From contig DATJPE010000074.1 of the NCBI GenBank assembly GCA_035506535.1, forward strand, positions 1 through 64,000: DNA of 64,000 nt, given 5' to 3'. Origin of the DNA: Actinomycetes bacterium. GTDB taxonomy: Bacteria > Actinomycetota > Actinomycetes > DATJPE01. The position numbers and the translations under genes are program-made. Each line of letters begins with the position of its first letter. Within the stretch, counting starts at the first letter, position 1. The notes beneath the pieces are model-generated. The model saw only the letters and a list, made by a program, of their open reading frames with translations. It did not search any database and was not told the origin of the DNA. Positions 1 to 9,006 of this stretch are shown in pieces.

Positions 1-2100
1 CGCCTCCTCCTCGATGACGTCGCGCGCCGCGTCGGCCTCCGCGGCGCCACGGCGGATCCGGCGCACGACACGGACGACGAGCGCGATCGCGAGCAGCACC
101 ACCAGCGCCCCGGCGGCCAGCTGCGCCACCGCCCCGTAGCCGGTCGCCCGCACCTCGAAGGAGACCGGCTGCCCGAAGGGCGTACCCGACGGCGTGACCA
201 GCCGGGCGGTGACCGGGATCCGCCCGTCCGCCGAGGTCGAAGCGGGTACCTCCACGGAGATGGCGCGCCCGGCCGGAACCGTCGACACCTCCTGCGGCCC
301 GGTGCGCAGCCGGAACGCCGGCGTCGCCGTGAGCCGCACCTGGAGGCGGACGTCCTGGTCCAGCTCGTTGCGGACGGCGAGCGGGACCTTGCCCGTCCGG
401 CTGGACAGGGTGACCTCACCGCGCGGGAGGATCCGCACCTTGGCCATCTGCTCCTGCAGCGACGCGGCGACCCCGGCGGCGTACGCCGTCCCGGCGGTGG
501 GGTCCTGCTGCCAGGCCGCGGACTGGGCGCGCATCAACGCGGCGGAGTACGCCGGGACCACCTGCGCGGGCTGGGTGAGGATCTCCTGGAAGCGGTCCAG
601 CCGGCCGGAAGTGGTCCGGACGATGCGGAACTGCGCCGACGGGACCTCGGCGGCGGCCGCAGCGTCCGGATAGGGCGCCAGCCGGCGCAGCGGCGCGTCC
701 CCCGGGTCGGCGGTCAGCGCGGACAGGGTGGTGGGCTGCAGCCAGGGCGCGAACTTGGCGAGGCTGAACACCACCCTGGCCCAGCCGGGGGAGGGCGCCC
801 AGTCCCGAGGCAGCGCGATCACCACTGACCGGGGCTGGCTCGGCCGCTCGGCCGCGATCATGGCCGTCTCGGCCAGCAGCCGGAGACGGGCCAGCGTGGC
901 GTTCCCGAGCAGCCGCGGGTCGGCGGCGGCGAAGGAGGACAGCGTCGCGTCGGCCGTGACCGACTGCAGGCTCGAGCCGGCCAGCGGCCCTAGGGCGTCG
1001 GGGGTGTAGTTCTGGGCGTCCGGGGCGCGCACGGCCCCGGACGACAGCACCACCTGGGTCAGCCCGCTCGCGGCGGCCCCGTCGATCGTGCCCGACGTGG
1101 TGACCCCGTCGACCGGCCAGGCGGGGGCCGCGGGCACCGTGCGGTTCAGCACCCGGGCGGCACTCGCCGTTCCGGTCGCGACCTGGGCGGCGAGGTCGAA
1201 GGACAGTCCGCCGCGTCGCTGAGCGGTCAGGTCCGGGTCGGCGTAGGGCAGGGCCAGGACCTCCTGTGCTGAGGACAGCTCGCGCAGCCAGTTGGCGGCG
1301 CCGTCGTCCGGGCTGGCCGTTCCGCCGCCCACGAGGGGGGCGCCCACGGACAGTTGCTGGGCCTCCTCCAGCAGGTCCGGGTCGACCGCCCAGCTGACGG
1401 GCTCCCCCTCACCGGCCTCCAGCATGGTGCTCAGCCGGCCGCCGGAGTCGAGGGAGTCGGCGAGGGCGCCCGCGGCCTTCGGGTCATAGCGCCCGTCGAC
1501 GCCGCGCAGCGGCTGGTCCTGGAGCGGCACCAGCCAGGTGGTGCGCAGGGTGGGCAGGCTCGCGCTGCCGCGCCAGACGATGAAGGTCCGCAGGCTCGCG
1601 ACGGTGGTGCGCTGCCCGGTGGGCTCGGCGGCCCTCGCCTCGACGGTCAGGACGTGGACCCCGAAGCCCTTCAGCGCGAGGTCGTCCGCGGGGATCGTGA
1701 TCTGGAAGGGGACCGACGCGTTCGGCGCGAGGCTCTCGCTCAGTCCAGTGATGATCGAGGAGCTCACGACGTCGCCGCCGGAGTCCGCGAGGGCGGGGTC
1801 GCTCGTCGTGTCCACCGCAGCCGCTTGCGCCAGGTCGTCGCGGCTGGTCAACGCCTGCGGGTCGACGAGCAGGCGCACACCAACCGCCTGGATGGGCTCG
1901 CCGCCGCCGTTGATCACCCGTCCGGCCACCACGAAGGTGTCCCCCGGACCGGGCGAGGGCGGGCTGACGACGGACACCGAGACCCGCACCGATCCCGCGG
2001 ACAGCGCGCCGACCGTCGCTCGAGCCGGCACGGCCGGCCCTGCCGCGGCGACCAGCGCCCCGAGCAGCGCCACGACGGCTACCCGCGTCCCACCGATCAC
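1..2100 (-). CDS. DUF6049 family secreted/membrane protein, C-terminus cut by window edge
   Basis: An open frame of about 700 codons starts at GTG 2098-2100 and runs off the left edge. The N-terminus is a signal peptide (hydrophobic AVVALLGALVAAAGPAVPARA). A predicted TM helix near the left edge (LAAGALVVLLAIALVV) is followed by a basic, then acidic cytoplasmic tail, so most of the protein is outside the cell. The body is made of beta-rich stretches with no catalytic motif I recognise. DUF6049 proteins sit between a NUDIX gene and the flippase gene murJ in many actinomycetes, and the NUDIX neighbour is present here; murJ would lie beyond the edge. Function is unknown, and a cell-envelope role is inferred from location only. 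It is probably co-transcribed with the NUDIX gene, 91 bp upstream. Confidence 0.8.
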   Translation of the reverse strand, partial: MIGGTRVAVVALLGALVAAAGPAVPARATVGALSAGSVRVSVSVVSPPSPGPGDTFVVAGRVINGGGEPIQAVGVRLLVDPQALTSRDDLAQAAAVDTTSDPALADSGGDVVSSSIITGLSESLAPNASVPFQITIPADDLALKGFGVHVLTVEARAAEPTGQRTTVASLRTFIVWRGSASLPTLRTTWLVPLQDQPLRGVDGRYDPKAAGALADSLDSGGRLSTMLEAGEGEPVSWAVDPDLLEEAQQLSVGAPLVGGGTASPDDGAANWLRELSSAQEVLALPYADPDLTAQRRGGLSFDLAAQVATGTASAARVLNRTVPAAPAWPVDGVTTSGTIDGAAASGLTQVVLSSGAVRAPDAQNYTPDALGPLAGSSLQSVTADATLSSFAAADPRLLGNATLARLRLLAETAMIAAERPSQPRSVVIALPRDWAPSPGWARVVFSLAKFAPWLQPTTLSALTADPGDAPLRRLAPYPDAAAAAEVPSAQFRIVRTTSGRLDRFQEILTQPAQVVPAYSAALMRAQSAAWQQDPTAGTAYAAGVAASLQEQMAKVRILPRGEVTLSSRTGKVPLAVRNELDQDVRLQVRLTATPAFRLRTGPQEVSTVPAGRAISVEVPASTSADGRIPVTARLVTPSGTPFGQPVSFEVRATGYGAVAQLAAGALVVLLAIALVVRVVRRIRRGAAEADAARDVIEEEA

Positions 2101-2124
2101 GGCGCGTCCGCCGCCGTACCCGAG

Positions 2125-2196
2125 CGGTGTTCCTGGCGCGTTCTCGCGCGGTGTTCCTGGCGCGTCTTCACGTGGTGTTCCTGGCGCGTCTTCACG
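2125..2196. repeat. 24-bp tandem repeat, three copies
   Basis: Copies lie at 2125-2148, 2149-2172 and 2173-2196, with core GGTGTTCCTGGCGCGT. The last two differ at one base and the first at a few more. The third copy contains the stop codon of the NUDIX gene (2192-2194), so the array begins inside the coding end and fills most of the gap before the DUF6049 gene. Confidence 0.9.
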
Positions 2197-2659
2197 CGGT
2201 GTCCGCGAGCAGGCGCAGCGCCCGGTCCACCAGCTCACGCTCGTCGGCGTAGGCGAGCCGGCCCGCTGCCTCCTCGAGCGGGACCCAGGCGACCTCGACC
2301 ACCTCGATGTCGGCGTCGGAGAGCTCACCGGCATCGCGCTCGAGCAGGAAGTGGTGGACCGTCTTGTGCACCCGGCGGTCCTCGGCGACGAACCAGAAGT
2401 CGATCGTCCCCAGCGGGGCGAGGACCCGGCCCCGGATGCCCGTCTCCTCCTCGACCTCGCGGATCGCCGCCTCCTCGCGGGTCTCCCCGGGCTCGACGTG
2501 CCCCTTGGGCAGTGACCAGACCAGCCGGCCGCGCCGGTCCCGCCGCGCGATCAGGGCGCCGCGACCCCCGAGGCTGGGCTGGTCGACGACGAGCCCCCCC
2601 GCGGAGGTCTCCTCGACCGTGCGCCGCCGGCGCTGGCGATCGCGTCGCTGGTCTGCCAC
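2192..2659 (-). CDS. NUDIX hydrolase
   Basis: 155 aa. The Nudix box is complete at residues 53-75 (G53, E59, R67-E68, E71-E72, G74), so it should hydrolyse a nucleoside-diphosphate-linked substrate with Mg2+. The N-terminus is basic and Arg-rich. The family member found between the CCA-adding enzyme and DUF6049 in actinomycetes is sometimes called MutT4-like; the substrate cannot be told from sequence. The GTG start at 2657-2659 is supported by TACTCT ending 6 nt upstream, which suggests a leaderless transcript. It diverges from the CCA-adding enzyme gene (62 bp between starts) and leads into DUF6049. Confidence 0.88.
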   Translation of the reverse strand: MADQRRDRQRRRRTVEETSAGGLVVDQPSLGGRGALIARRDRRGRLVWSLPKGHVEPGETREEAAIREVEEETGIRGRVLAPLGTIDFWFVAEDRRVHKTVHHFLLERDAGELSDADIEVVEVAWVPLEEAAGRLAYADERELVDRALRLLADTA

Positions 2660-2665
2660 CCGGCC

Positions 2666-2671
2666 AGAGTA
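2666..2671 (-). promoter_or_regulatory. -10 hexamer TACTCT for the NUDIX gene
   Basis: TANNNT on the minus strand, 6 nt before the GTG start; no Shine-Dalgarno sequence between. Part of the leaderless pattern seen through the window. Confidence 0.55.
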
Positions 2672-2708
2672 GACAAGGCGCGAGGCGGCCCGGGTCAGCC
2701 GCCGTGGC

Positions 2709-2714
2709 TACCCT
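2709..2714 (+). promoter_or_regulatory. -10 hexamer TACCCT for the CCA-adding enzyme gene
   Basis: It lies 7 nt before GTG 2722. This decides the start: the in-frame GTG at 2704 would precede the hexamer and could not be the start of a transcript driven from it. Confidence 0.6.
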
Positions 2715-2721
2715 GCTCCCC

Positions 2722-4206
2722 GTGTCCGCCGTCTCCGAGGATCAGCCGACGCCCCCCTCCGGGGAGCTCCAGCAGCTGCTGACCGAGGCCCAGCACCGGG
2801 CCGTCCTCGAGCTGCTGCGGGTGGCGCCCGTCGCCGACGACCTGGGCCGGCGTTTCCACGCGGCGGGTCACGAGCTGGCGCTGGTGGGTGGCTCGGTCCG
2901 CGACGCGCTGCTGGGCCGCCTCGGCAACGACCTCGACTTCGCGACCGACGCCCGCCCGGAGCAGGTGCAGCGGCTGCTTCGCGGTTGGGCCGACCACGTC
3001 TGGGACGTCGGCATCGCCTTCGGGACCGTGGGGGCTCGCAAGGGCGAGTACGTCATCGAGGTCACGACGTACCGCTCCGAGACCTACGACCGGACGTCAC
3101 GAAAGCCGGACGTCAGCTACGGCGACAGCCTCGTGGGAGACCTGTTGCGTCGTGACTTCACCATCAACGCGATGGCGGTCTCCCTCCCGGGGACCTCCTT
3201 CGTCGACCCCTACGGCGGGCTCGCCGACCTGGCGCGTGGGGTGCTTCGCACGCCGTCGGCCCCCGAGGAGTCGTTCTCGGACGACCCGCTGCGGATGATG
3301 CGCGCGGCCCGCTTCGCCGCGCAGCTCGGCGTCAGCGTCGCTCCCGAGGTGGTCACCGCGATGACCGCGATGGCGGAGCGGATCGAGATCGTCTCCGCGG
3401 AGCGGGTCCGTGAGGAGCTGGTCCGGCTGGTCCTCGCCGACGACCCCCGTCGCGGCCTCACGCTGCTCGTGGACACCGGACTGGCCGAGCACGTCCTGCC
3501 GGAGCTGCCGCTGCTGCGCCTCGAGATCGACGAGCACCACCGGCACAAGGACGTCTACGAGCACACGCTGACCGTCCTCGAGCGGGCCATCGACCTGGAG
3601 GACCCGCCGGGCGGCGAGGTGCCGGGGCCGGACTTCGTGCTGCGCTTCGCCGCGCTCATGCACGACATCGGCAAGCCGCGTACCCGCCGCCTCGAGCCGG
3701 GTGGCGGCGTCTCCTTCCACCACCACGAGACCGTGGGGGCACGGATGTGCGCGAAGCGTATGCAGGCCCTGCGCTTCTCCTCCGAGGTGACCGACGACGT
3801 CAGCCGCCTGGTCGAGCTGCACCTGAGGTTCCACGGGTACGGCGCGGGCGAATGGACCGACTCGGCCGTGCGCCGTTACGTGCGCGACGCCGGGCCGCTG
3901 CTGTCGCGGCTGCACCGGCTGACTCGCGCCGACTGCACGACCCGCAACCGGCGGCGCGCCAAGGCGCTGGAGCAGGCCTACGACGACCTCGAGCGGCGCA
4001 TCGCCGAGCTCGAGGCGAGCGAGGAGCTGGCCAGGATCCGTCCAGACCTCGACGGCCGGCAGGTCATGGCCATCCTGGGCATCCCGCCGGGGCGCGAGGT
4101 CGGCCAGGCGATGGCGCACCTGCTCGACCTGCGGCTCGAGCACGGTCCGCTCGGCGAGCAGGCCGCGACCGAGGCGCTGCGTCAGTGGTGGGCGGCCAGG
4201 GGCTGA
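2722..4206 (+). CDS. cca: CCA tRNA nucleotidyltransferase / poly(A) polymerase family
   Basis: 494 aa. The nucleotidyltransferase head has GGSVRD at residues 56-61 and the metal-binding DLDF at 70-73. The RNA-binding region follows, then an HD phosphohydrolase motif (MHDIGKP, about residue 313) common in actinobacterial members. It adds or repairs the CCA end of tRNAs; a poly(A) polymerase role is the alternative within this family (often named pcnA). The frame stays open far upstream to 1354, but that part is antisense to the DUF6049 and NUDIX genes and is not coding. The GTG at 2722 is chosen because TACCCT lies 7 nt upstream. The 3' end overlaps the convergent GH15-like gene by 25 bp. Confidence 0.92.
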   Translation: MSAVSEDQPTPPSGELQQLLTEAQHRAVLELLRVAPVADDLGRRFHAAGHELALVGGSVRDALLGRLGNDLDFATDARPEQVQRLLRGWADHVWDVGIAFGTVGARKGEYVIEVTTYRSETYDRTSRKPDVSYGDSLVGDLLRRDFTINAMAVSLPGTSFVDPYGGLADLARGVLRTPSAPEESFSDDPLRMMRAARFAAQLGVSVAPEVVTAMTAMAERIEIVSAERVREELVRLVLADDPRRGLTLLVDTGLAEHVLPELPLLRLEIDEHHRHKDVYEHTLTVLERAIDLEDPPGGEVPGPDFVLRFAALMHDIGKPRTRRLEPGGGVSFHHHETVGARMCAKRMQALRFSSEVTDDVSRLVELHLRFHGYGAGEWTDSAVRRYVRDAGPLLSRLHRLTRADCTTRNRRRAKALEQAYDDLERRIAELEASEELARIRPDLDGRQVMAILGIPPGREVGQAMAHLLDLRLEHGPLGEQAATEALRQWWAARG

Positions 4207-5558
4207 CCGGCGCCAGGGGTGCGCGTGAGGCGCGCCAGGGTGAGCAGGACGAGGGCGTCGGTCCAGGCGAGCGGGGCGGAGCCGGCCGGCCGGCCGCTTC
4301 CGTCGACCTTCTCGGGCAGCGAGCCGACCGCTGTGCGGTGCGTGTCGAGCCAGTCCATCCAGTGGGCCGCCTGCTGCGGATCGCCGTTCGTGGCATCGGC
4401 CAGCGCGAACAGGGCGGTCTCCGCGGTCCAGGAGATCGTGTGGTCGCGCCAATCCGTGCCTGGGCCGAGGCCGCCGGCGGGACGGACCAGCCGACCGGCG
4501 GTCTGGGTGGCCGCCAGGGCCGCACCGGGCAGCGCTTCGCCGGTGAACGGCGGCAGGACGAAGGTGACGGAGACATCGCCCACGTGCGTCCCCGCGATGC
4601 GGGGGTACGTCGGACCGTAGGTCGAGGTCACCCGCGCGGTGAAGCGGGCCGCCGCCCGCGCGGCCGCCCTTGCCTCGGCGGTGTCACCGAGCAGCCGCAA
4701 CAGCCCCGGAGCCGCCTGCAGGCCGGCGAGGAAGGGGCCGGAGATCCCCAGCGTCGTGGCGTCCTCGGGAAGCTCCCGGTAGTCCGGGCTGGGGGGCGGC
4801 AGCGCCCGCCCGGCATCGGTGAGCTCGAGCAGGGTCGCCGTCGAGCGTTCGACCAGGCTGCGCAGCCCCCCGACGACCGCGACGCGTTCCGGCAGGGCCG
4901 GGACCGCCCGGGCGAGCCGGCCGGTCGCCCACAGCACCCAGCCCGTCGAGTCGCTCTGCGCCCACCGTCCGTCGGGCGGGCCCGACCCGTCCAGGACGTA
5001 CCGCGCCTCGAAGACCCCACTCGGTCCTTGGACACGCTGCAGGTAGGCGAGCTCCGCCCGGGCGTCGCCGAGGTGGCCGGTCGCGGCATAGGCCGCCGCC
5101 ACGAAGGCGGCGTCCCGCGGCCAGACGTAGCGCCACTTGCGTGCCCAGCCGGCGGGAGTGGCCCCGCTGGGCAGGGTCAGGGTGTGCAGGTCGAGCAGCG
5201 CGTCCCGGGCCATCGACTCCCACCGGGTCCCCTCGCCCGGGACGGTCCCGGCGGCGACCCAGGCACGCTGGGCCGTCGCGAACGCCAGCATCTCGGCGCC
5301 CTGCTTCGCGAGCACCCGCGATCCGGGCAACAGCGCACTCGCGGGCGTGCCGACCGGGAGCAGCTCCACCGCGCCGTCCGGGCCGATCGCGACGCCGGCC
5401 CCGTGGAGGTAGGCGGACACGTGCTGGTGGCGCTGGACCTGGACGCCGACCGTCGTGGCCGCGACCACCGCCAGGACCAGGATCGCCGCGAGCGCGCGGG
5501 GCTGAGCCGGCGCGCGCTCCCCCGCGGCCGGGACGGACCGCCGCTGGGGGGCGAGCAT
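4182..5558 (-). CDS. GH15-like (glucoamylase-fold) membrane-anchored protein
   Basis: 458 aa. A single N-terminal membrane segment (about residues 23-43) is followed by an alpha/alpha six-hairpin domain. The motif RKWRYVWPRDAAF is characteristic of GH15 glucoamylase/trehalase relatives, and HTISWTAETALFA near the C-terminus may carry a second catalytic acid. It may hydrolyse an alpha-glucan or a cell-surface glycan outside the membrane; the substrate is unknown. ATG at 5558 is preceded 6 nt upstream by TAGCGT (minus strand). Its last 25 bp overlap the end of cca. Confidence 0.72.
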   Translation of the reverse strand: MLAPQRRSVPAAGERAPAQPRALAAILVLAVVAATTVGVQVQRHQHVSAYLHGAGVAIGPDGAVELLPVGTPASALLPGSRVLAKQGAEMLAFATAQRAWVAAGTVPGEGTRWESMARDALLDLHTLTLPSGATPAGWARKWRYVWPRDAAFVAAAYAATGHLGDARAELAYLQRVQGPSGVFEARYVLDGSGPPDGRWAQSDSTGWVLWATGRLARAVPALPERVAVVGGLRSLVERSTATLLELTDAGRALPPPSPDYRELPEDATTLGISGPFLAGLQAAPGLLRLLGDTAEARAAARAAARFTARVTSTYGPTYPRIAGTHVGDVSVTFVLPPFTGEALPGAALAATQTAGRLVRPAGGLGPGTDWRDHTISWTAETALFALADATNGDPQQAAHWMDWLDTHRTAVGSLPEKVDGSGRPAGSAPLAWTDALVLLTLARLTRTPGAGQPLAAHH

Positions 5559-5564
5559 GGCGCG

Positions 5565-5570
5565 ACGCTA
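5565..5570 (-). promoter_or_regulatory. -10 hexamer TAGCGT for the GH15-like gene
   Basis: Minus-strand TAGCGT, 6 nt before the ATG at 5558; no ribosome binding site in the gap. Confidence 0.55.
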
Positions 5571-5614
5571 CGTCGCCCCGGCCTTCGCCGGGCGCTGCTT
5601 TCGGTGAAGTTCAC

Positions 5615-6817
5615 TCAGGCGAAGGGCACGGTGACGATGGCCGCCAGCACGAACGACACGTTGGCGAGCAGGTCGGTGATCGAGAACGCGCGCCCTCGCC
5701 AGGCGTCGCCGATCCGGCGCTGCAGCACGGTGTCGGAGCAGATCTTCACGCCCTGGTAGACGAAGCCGAGGACCAGGGCCATCCCCAGGATCGCGGGGCT
5801 GCTGACCACCGGCACGATGGTCGCGCAGCCGAGCAGGCAGGCGAGCACCAGGGCGATCACCCAGCGCCGTACGCCGAAGCGACGCGCGGCCCCGGGGGTG
5901 AGGATCGCCCCGAGCGCCGCCCCGACCCCGCCGATCGCGGTTGCCGCACCGAGCTCGGCGAGGGCACCCGTGGTGTCCGTCGGCGGGTGCAGCACGGTGC
6001 GCTCGCGCACGATCGCGAGGACCGTCCACGCTCCGAAGACCGCGCGGACCAGCGTCAGCGCGGTCAGCGCCAGCACGACGCTGCGCTGCGCGACCACGTG
6101 GCGCGCCGCGTCGAGGAGGGCGTACGCCGTGCCGACCGGGGACACGTCCGGGCGGGGGGCGTCGGGGTCAGGCCCCAGGGAGGCGGTGGCGATCGGCAGG
6201 CACAGGGCCGCGGCGAGCGTGTAGGCGATGGCGCCGGCCACCACGATCCAGCCGGCGGCGGGGTCGCTGCCCCCGAGGGCCGAGCGCAGCCCGATGCCGG
6301 CGAGGACCCCGACCAGGGTGGCACCGGATCCCAGCGTCGGTGCCAGGGCGTTCGAGGTCACCAGGTCGGGCGGGTCGACGACGTGCGGCTGCGCGGCGGG
6401 GAGTGCGGCCAGCACGAAGCGGTTGACCCCGATGACGCTGAGCGCCAGGACGCCGAAGGCGACGCCGACCGAGCTCCTCGCCACGAGAGCCGCGAGAGCG
6501 ACGGCCAGCACCGCCCGGGTCAGGTCAGCGACGAGCAGCACCTGTCGCCGCCGCCAGTGGTCGATGAACGCCCCGGCGAAGGGCCCGACGAGGCTGTAGG
6601 GCAGCAGGAGCAGCGTCAGCGCCGCGGCCACCCGACCCGGTGACGCCTGACGCTCCGGGCTGAGCAGCACGAAGGAGGCCAGGCCCGCCTGCAGGAGCCC
6701 GTCACCGAACTGGCCGGTCAGGCGGACGAGCAGCAGCAGGCGGAACGGCACCGAGCGCAGCAGACGTACGACGCTCTCGCGCGGGAGGCGGACGCCGCCG
6801 TCCGCGCTCGAAGCCAC
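5615..6817 (-). CDS. Major facilitator superfamily transporter
   Basis: 400 aa, about 11-12 hydrophobic helices, with a basic loop after the second (FIDHWRRRQVLLVADLTRA) at the position of the MFS loop 2-3 motif. This suggests a proton-coupled exporter; the substrate cannot be predicted. The GTG start at 6817 follows CATGAT by 8 nt, a near match to the leaderless pattern. It lies between the GH15-like gene and the inositol synthase block; an MFS gene between the CCA-adding enzyme and ino1 is, as far as I recall, also found in Streptomyces. Confidence 0.82.
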   Translation of the reverse strand: MASSADGGVRLPRESVVRLLRSVPFRLLLLVRLTGQFGDGLLQAGLASFVLLSPERQASPGRVAAALTLLLLPYSLVGPFAGAFIDHWRRRQVLLVADLTRAVLAVALAALVARSSVGVAFGVLALSVIGVNRFVLAALPAAQPHVVDPPDLVTSNALAPTLGSGATLVGVLAGIGLRSALGGSDPAAGWIVVAGAIAYTLAAALCLPIATASLGPDPDAPRPDVSPVGTAYALLDAARHVVAQRSVVLALTALTLVRAVFGAWTVLAIVRERTVLHPPTDTTGALAELGAATAIGGVGAALGAILTPGAARRFGVRRWVIALVLACLLGCATIVPVVSSPAILGMALVLGFVYQGVKICSDTVLQRRIGDAWRGRAFSITDLLANVSFVLAAIVTVPFA

Positions 6818-6863
6818 GGCGGCCCATCATGCCTCCCGCGGCCGGCTGCCCTGCCCGGAACGC

Positions 6864-7778
6864 TCAGCCGGCCGGGTGGGCGTTGCGCGCCCGCCACTCG
6901 TGCGAGGACCCGAGGACGGCCGCGATCGCCACGGCGAGCACCGCCGTCGCCGCTAGGCCCCAGGCACGAACCCACGAGCCGAGCGATGCGGCGAGGGCGT
7001 CGCCGAAGACGTGCGCGCCCACGGGGGAGTGGGCGACGTAGAAGGCGTGCGCCGCCACCGTGAGCAGGGCCAGTCCGCCGACACCTGCGAGGAGGGCGAC
7101 CGCCTCGAGCAGCAGCATCCACCGACGACGTGGCGCGACAAGGACGGCGGCAGCTGCCAGCAGCACCACCGCCATCGCCAGCCACTGGGCCCCTCGCACG
7201 AGCGCCCATGCGACGTGCGCCGACCGCACCTGGGCGCCGGGCACGGTCACCATCACGACGTGACCGGGGACGTAGAGCGGGACGTCGCCCACGCCGGGCA
7301 CGCCGCGGCGGACCAGGTCGGCGCGAACGGCTTGCACGATGGGGTCCAGGCCGATCGTGAGACGCAGGTCGCCCCCGGACCCGCCGGCTGCCATGGCGGC
7401 TCCGAACTGCTCGTGCGCGGTCGCATTCGCCTGCACCCACAGGGACGGGAACGACGGGCTGTGCACCACGTCGGAGACCGCGGCGCTCACGAGGGTCCGC
7501 TCGGCTTTCTCGGCCAGCGCCCCGACACCCTGCAGCACGCTCGGCAGTGAGGAGGCGATGGAGTCCACGGGCAGGGCGGAGACGATCTGGTCGGTGGCCG
7601 CCTGGCTCACCGCCGACTGCACCGAGGGGTCCGCCGCCAGGGGGGCGACCGTGGCGAGGTAGCCCTTCTCACTGAGCAGGTGCTGCTGGGCCCACAGCGC
7701 TGTCACGGCGACCGGTGCGAGCACAGCGGCCAGGGCGAGCAGCGCGTAGGACGTACGTCGCGCGAACGTCTGCGTCAC
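6864..7778 (-). CDS. Membrane protein with large extracytoplasmic domain, unknown function
   Basis: 304 aa. An N-terminal TM segment (SYALLALAAVLAPVAVTALW) is followed by about 140 mostly polar residues with helical character. Three C-terminal TM segments then come at roughly residues 183-200, 207-229 and 255-276. I recognise no family; similar four-TM proteins with one large outer loop are common in actinomycetes. The frame is open up to 8186, but that extension is antisense to ino1 and crosses the 30-bp repeats. GTG 7778 is chosen because TAGCGT lies 8 nt upstream. Confidence 0.72.
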   Translation of the reverse strand: MTQTFARRTSYALLALAAVLAPVAVTALWAQQHLLSEKGYLATVAPLAADPSVQSAVSQAATDQIVSALPVDSIASSLPSVLQGVGALAEKAERTLVSAAVSDVVHSPSFPSLWVQANATAHEQFGAAMAAGGSGGDLRLTIGLDPIVQAVRADLVRRGVPGVGDVPLYVPGHVVMVTVPGAQVRSAHVAWALVRGAQWLAMAVVLLAAAAVLVAPRRRWMLLLEAVALLAGVGGLALLTVAAHAFYVAHSPVGAHVFGDALAASLGSWVRAWGLAATAVLAVAIAAVLGSSHEWRARNAHPAG

Positions 7779-7786
7779 GAACAGCG

Positions 7787-7792
7787 ACGCTA
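7787..7792 (-). promoter_or_regulatory. -10 hexamer TAGCGT for the gene at 6864-7778
   Basis: Minus-strand TAGCGT, 8 nt before GTG 7778. Confidence 0.5.
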
Positions 7793-7835
7793 GCCGCCCG
7801 ACCTGTGAGCAACCTGAAACCGCTCGCTCGCTGGT

Positions 7836-7918
7836 TTGCTCGGCTTCGCCTCGCGAGCTCCTCGCCGATGGCTCCTTCGCTGCGGTGCTTGCTCGGCTTC
7901 GCCTCGCGAGCTCCTCGC
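7836..7918. repeat. 30-bp perfect direct repeat downstream of ino1
   Basis: Identical 30-bp copies lie at 7836-7865 and 7889-7918, separated by 23 bp. Each holds the self-complementary core CTCGCGAG. They occupy most of the 150-bp gap between the end of ino1 and the next gene on the same strand, so a termination or mRNA-end role is possible. Confidence 0.85.
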
Positions 7919-7930
7919 TCAGTCGCGAGC

Positions 7931-9001
7931 TCACTCCCCAGCGATGAAGTCCTCCACGGCCTGCCGCGCCTCGTCGTCGCGGTACTGCACGGGCGGGCTC
8001 TTCATGAAGTACGAGCTCGGGCCGAGCAGCGGGCCGCCGATCCCGCGGTCCATGGCGATCTTCGCGCAGCGCAGCGCGTCGATGATGACGCCCGCGGAGT
8101 TCGGCGAGTCCCAGACCTCGAGCTTGTACTCGAGGTTGAGCGGTACGTCTCCGAAGGCACGGCCCTCGAGGCGGACGAAGGCCCACTTGCGGTCATCGAG
8201 CCAGGCCACGTAGTCGGACGGCCCGATGTGCACGTTGCGGGCGCCGAGCTCGTGGTTGAGCTGCGAGGTGACCGACTGCGTCTTCGAGATCTTCTTGGAC
8301 TCCAGGCGCTCGCGCTCGAGCATGTTCATGAAGTCCATGTTCCCGCCGACGTTGAGCTGGTAGGTCCGGTCGACGATGACGCCGCGGTCCTCGAACAGCT
8401 TGGCGAGGACGCGGTGGGTGATGGTCGCGCCCACCTGGGACTTGATGTCGTCGCCCACGATCGGCAGGCCGGCGGCAGTGAACTTGTCCGCCCACTCCTT
8501 GGTGCCCGCGATGAACACCGGCAGCGCGTTGACGAAGCCGCAGCCGGCGTCGATGGCGCACTGGGCGTAGAACTTCGCGGCGTGCTCGGAGCCGACGGGC
8601 AGGTAGCAGATCACGACGTCGGCCCGCGCGTCGCGCAGGGCGGCCACCACGTCGACGGGCTCGTCGTCGGACTCGGTGATGGTCTCGCGGTAGTACTTGC
8701 CCAACCCGTCGAGGGTGTGACCGCGCAGCACCGTCACCCCGGTCGGGGGGACGTCGGCGATCTTGATGGTGTTGTTCTCCGAGGCGTTGATCGCGTCGGA
8801 GAGGTCCTGGCCGACCTTCTTCGCGTCGACGTCGAAGGCGGCCACGAACGTCACGTCGCGGACGTGGTAGCCGCCGAGCTCGACGTGCATCAGCCCGGGG
8901 ACGAAGTGCGACGGGTCGGCGTCGCGGTAGTACTCGATGCCCTGAACCAGCGAGGAGGCGCAGTTGCCCACGCCCACGATGGCCACGCGAATCTCGCCCA
9001 T
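7931..9001 (-). CDS. ino1: Inositol-3-phosphate synthase
   Basis: 356 aa, the usual length for actinobacterial and archaeal-type enzymes. It converts glucose-6-phosphate to inositol-3-phosphate using internally recycled NAD+. It feeds phosphatidylinositol and mycothiol synthesis in actinomycetes. Visible features are the N-terminal dinucleotide-binding [12 protein letters not shown] (residues 6-17), the NNTIKIAD stretch, and the conserved C-terminal catalytic region with [21 protein letters not shown] and SPNSAGV. It lies 5 bp downstream of the padR gene, so the two form one operon. A PadR-ino1 pair is also present in Mycobacterium tuberculosis, from general knowledge. Confidence 0.95.
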   Translation of the reverse strand: MGEIRVAIVGVGNCASSLVQGIEYYRDADPSHFVPGLMHVELGGYHVRDVTFVAAFDVDAKKVGQDLSDAINASENNTIKIADVPPTGVTVLRGHTLDGLGKYYRETITESDDEPVDVVAALRDARADVVICYLPVGSEHAAKFYAQCAIDAGCGFVNALPVFIAGTKEWADKFTAAGLPIVGDDIKSQVGATITHRVLAKLFEDRGVIVDRTYQLNVGGNMDFMNMLERERLESKKISKTQSVTSQLNHELGARNVHIGPSDYVAWLDDRKWAFVRLEGRAFGDVPLNLEYKLEVWDSPNSAGVIIDALRCAKIAMDRGIGGPLLGPSSYFMKSPPVQYRDDEARQAVEDFIAGE

Positions 9002-9006
9002 CCGGC

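Noticed and set aside
1354-2721. Long in-frame extension upstream of cca giving a 950-residue frame
   Set aside because: It is antisense to the DUF6049 and NUDIX genes, is full of Arg/Gly/Pro low-complexity residues and has no domain; GTG 2722 with TACCCT upstream is the real start.
4182-4206. Frameshift or fusion between cca and the GH15-like gene
   Set aside because: A 25-bp convergent overlap of two intact genes explains it; both stops are normal.
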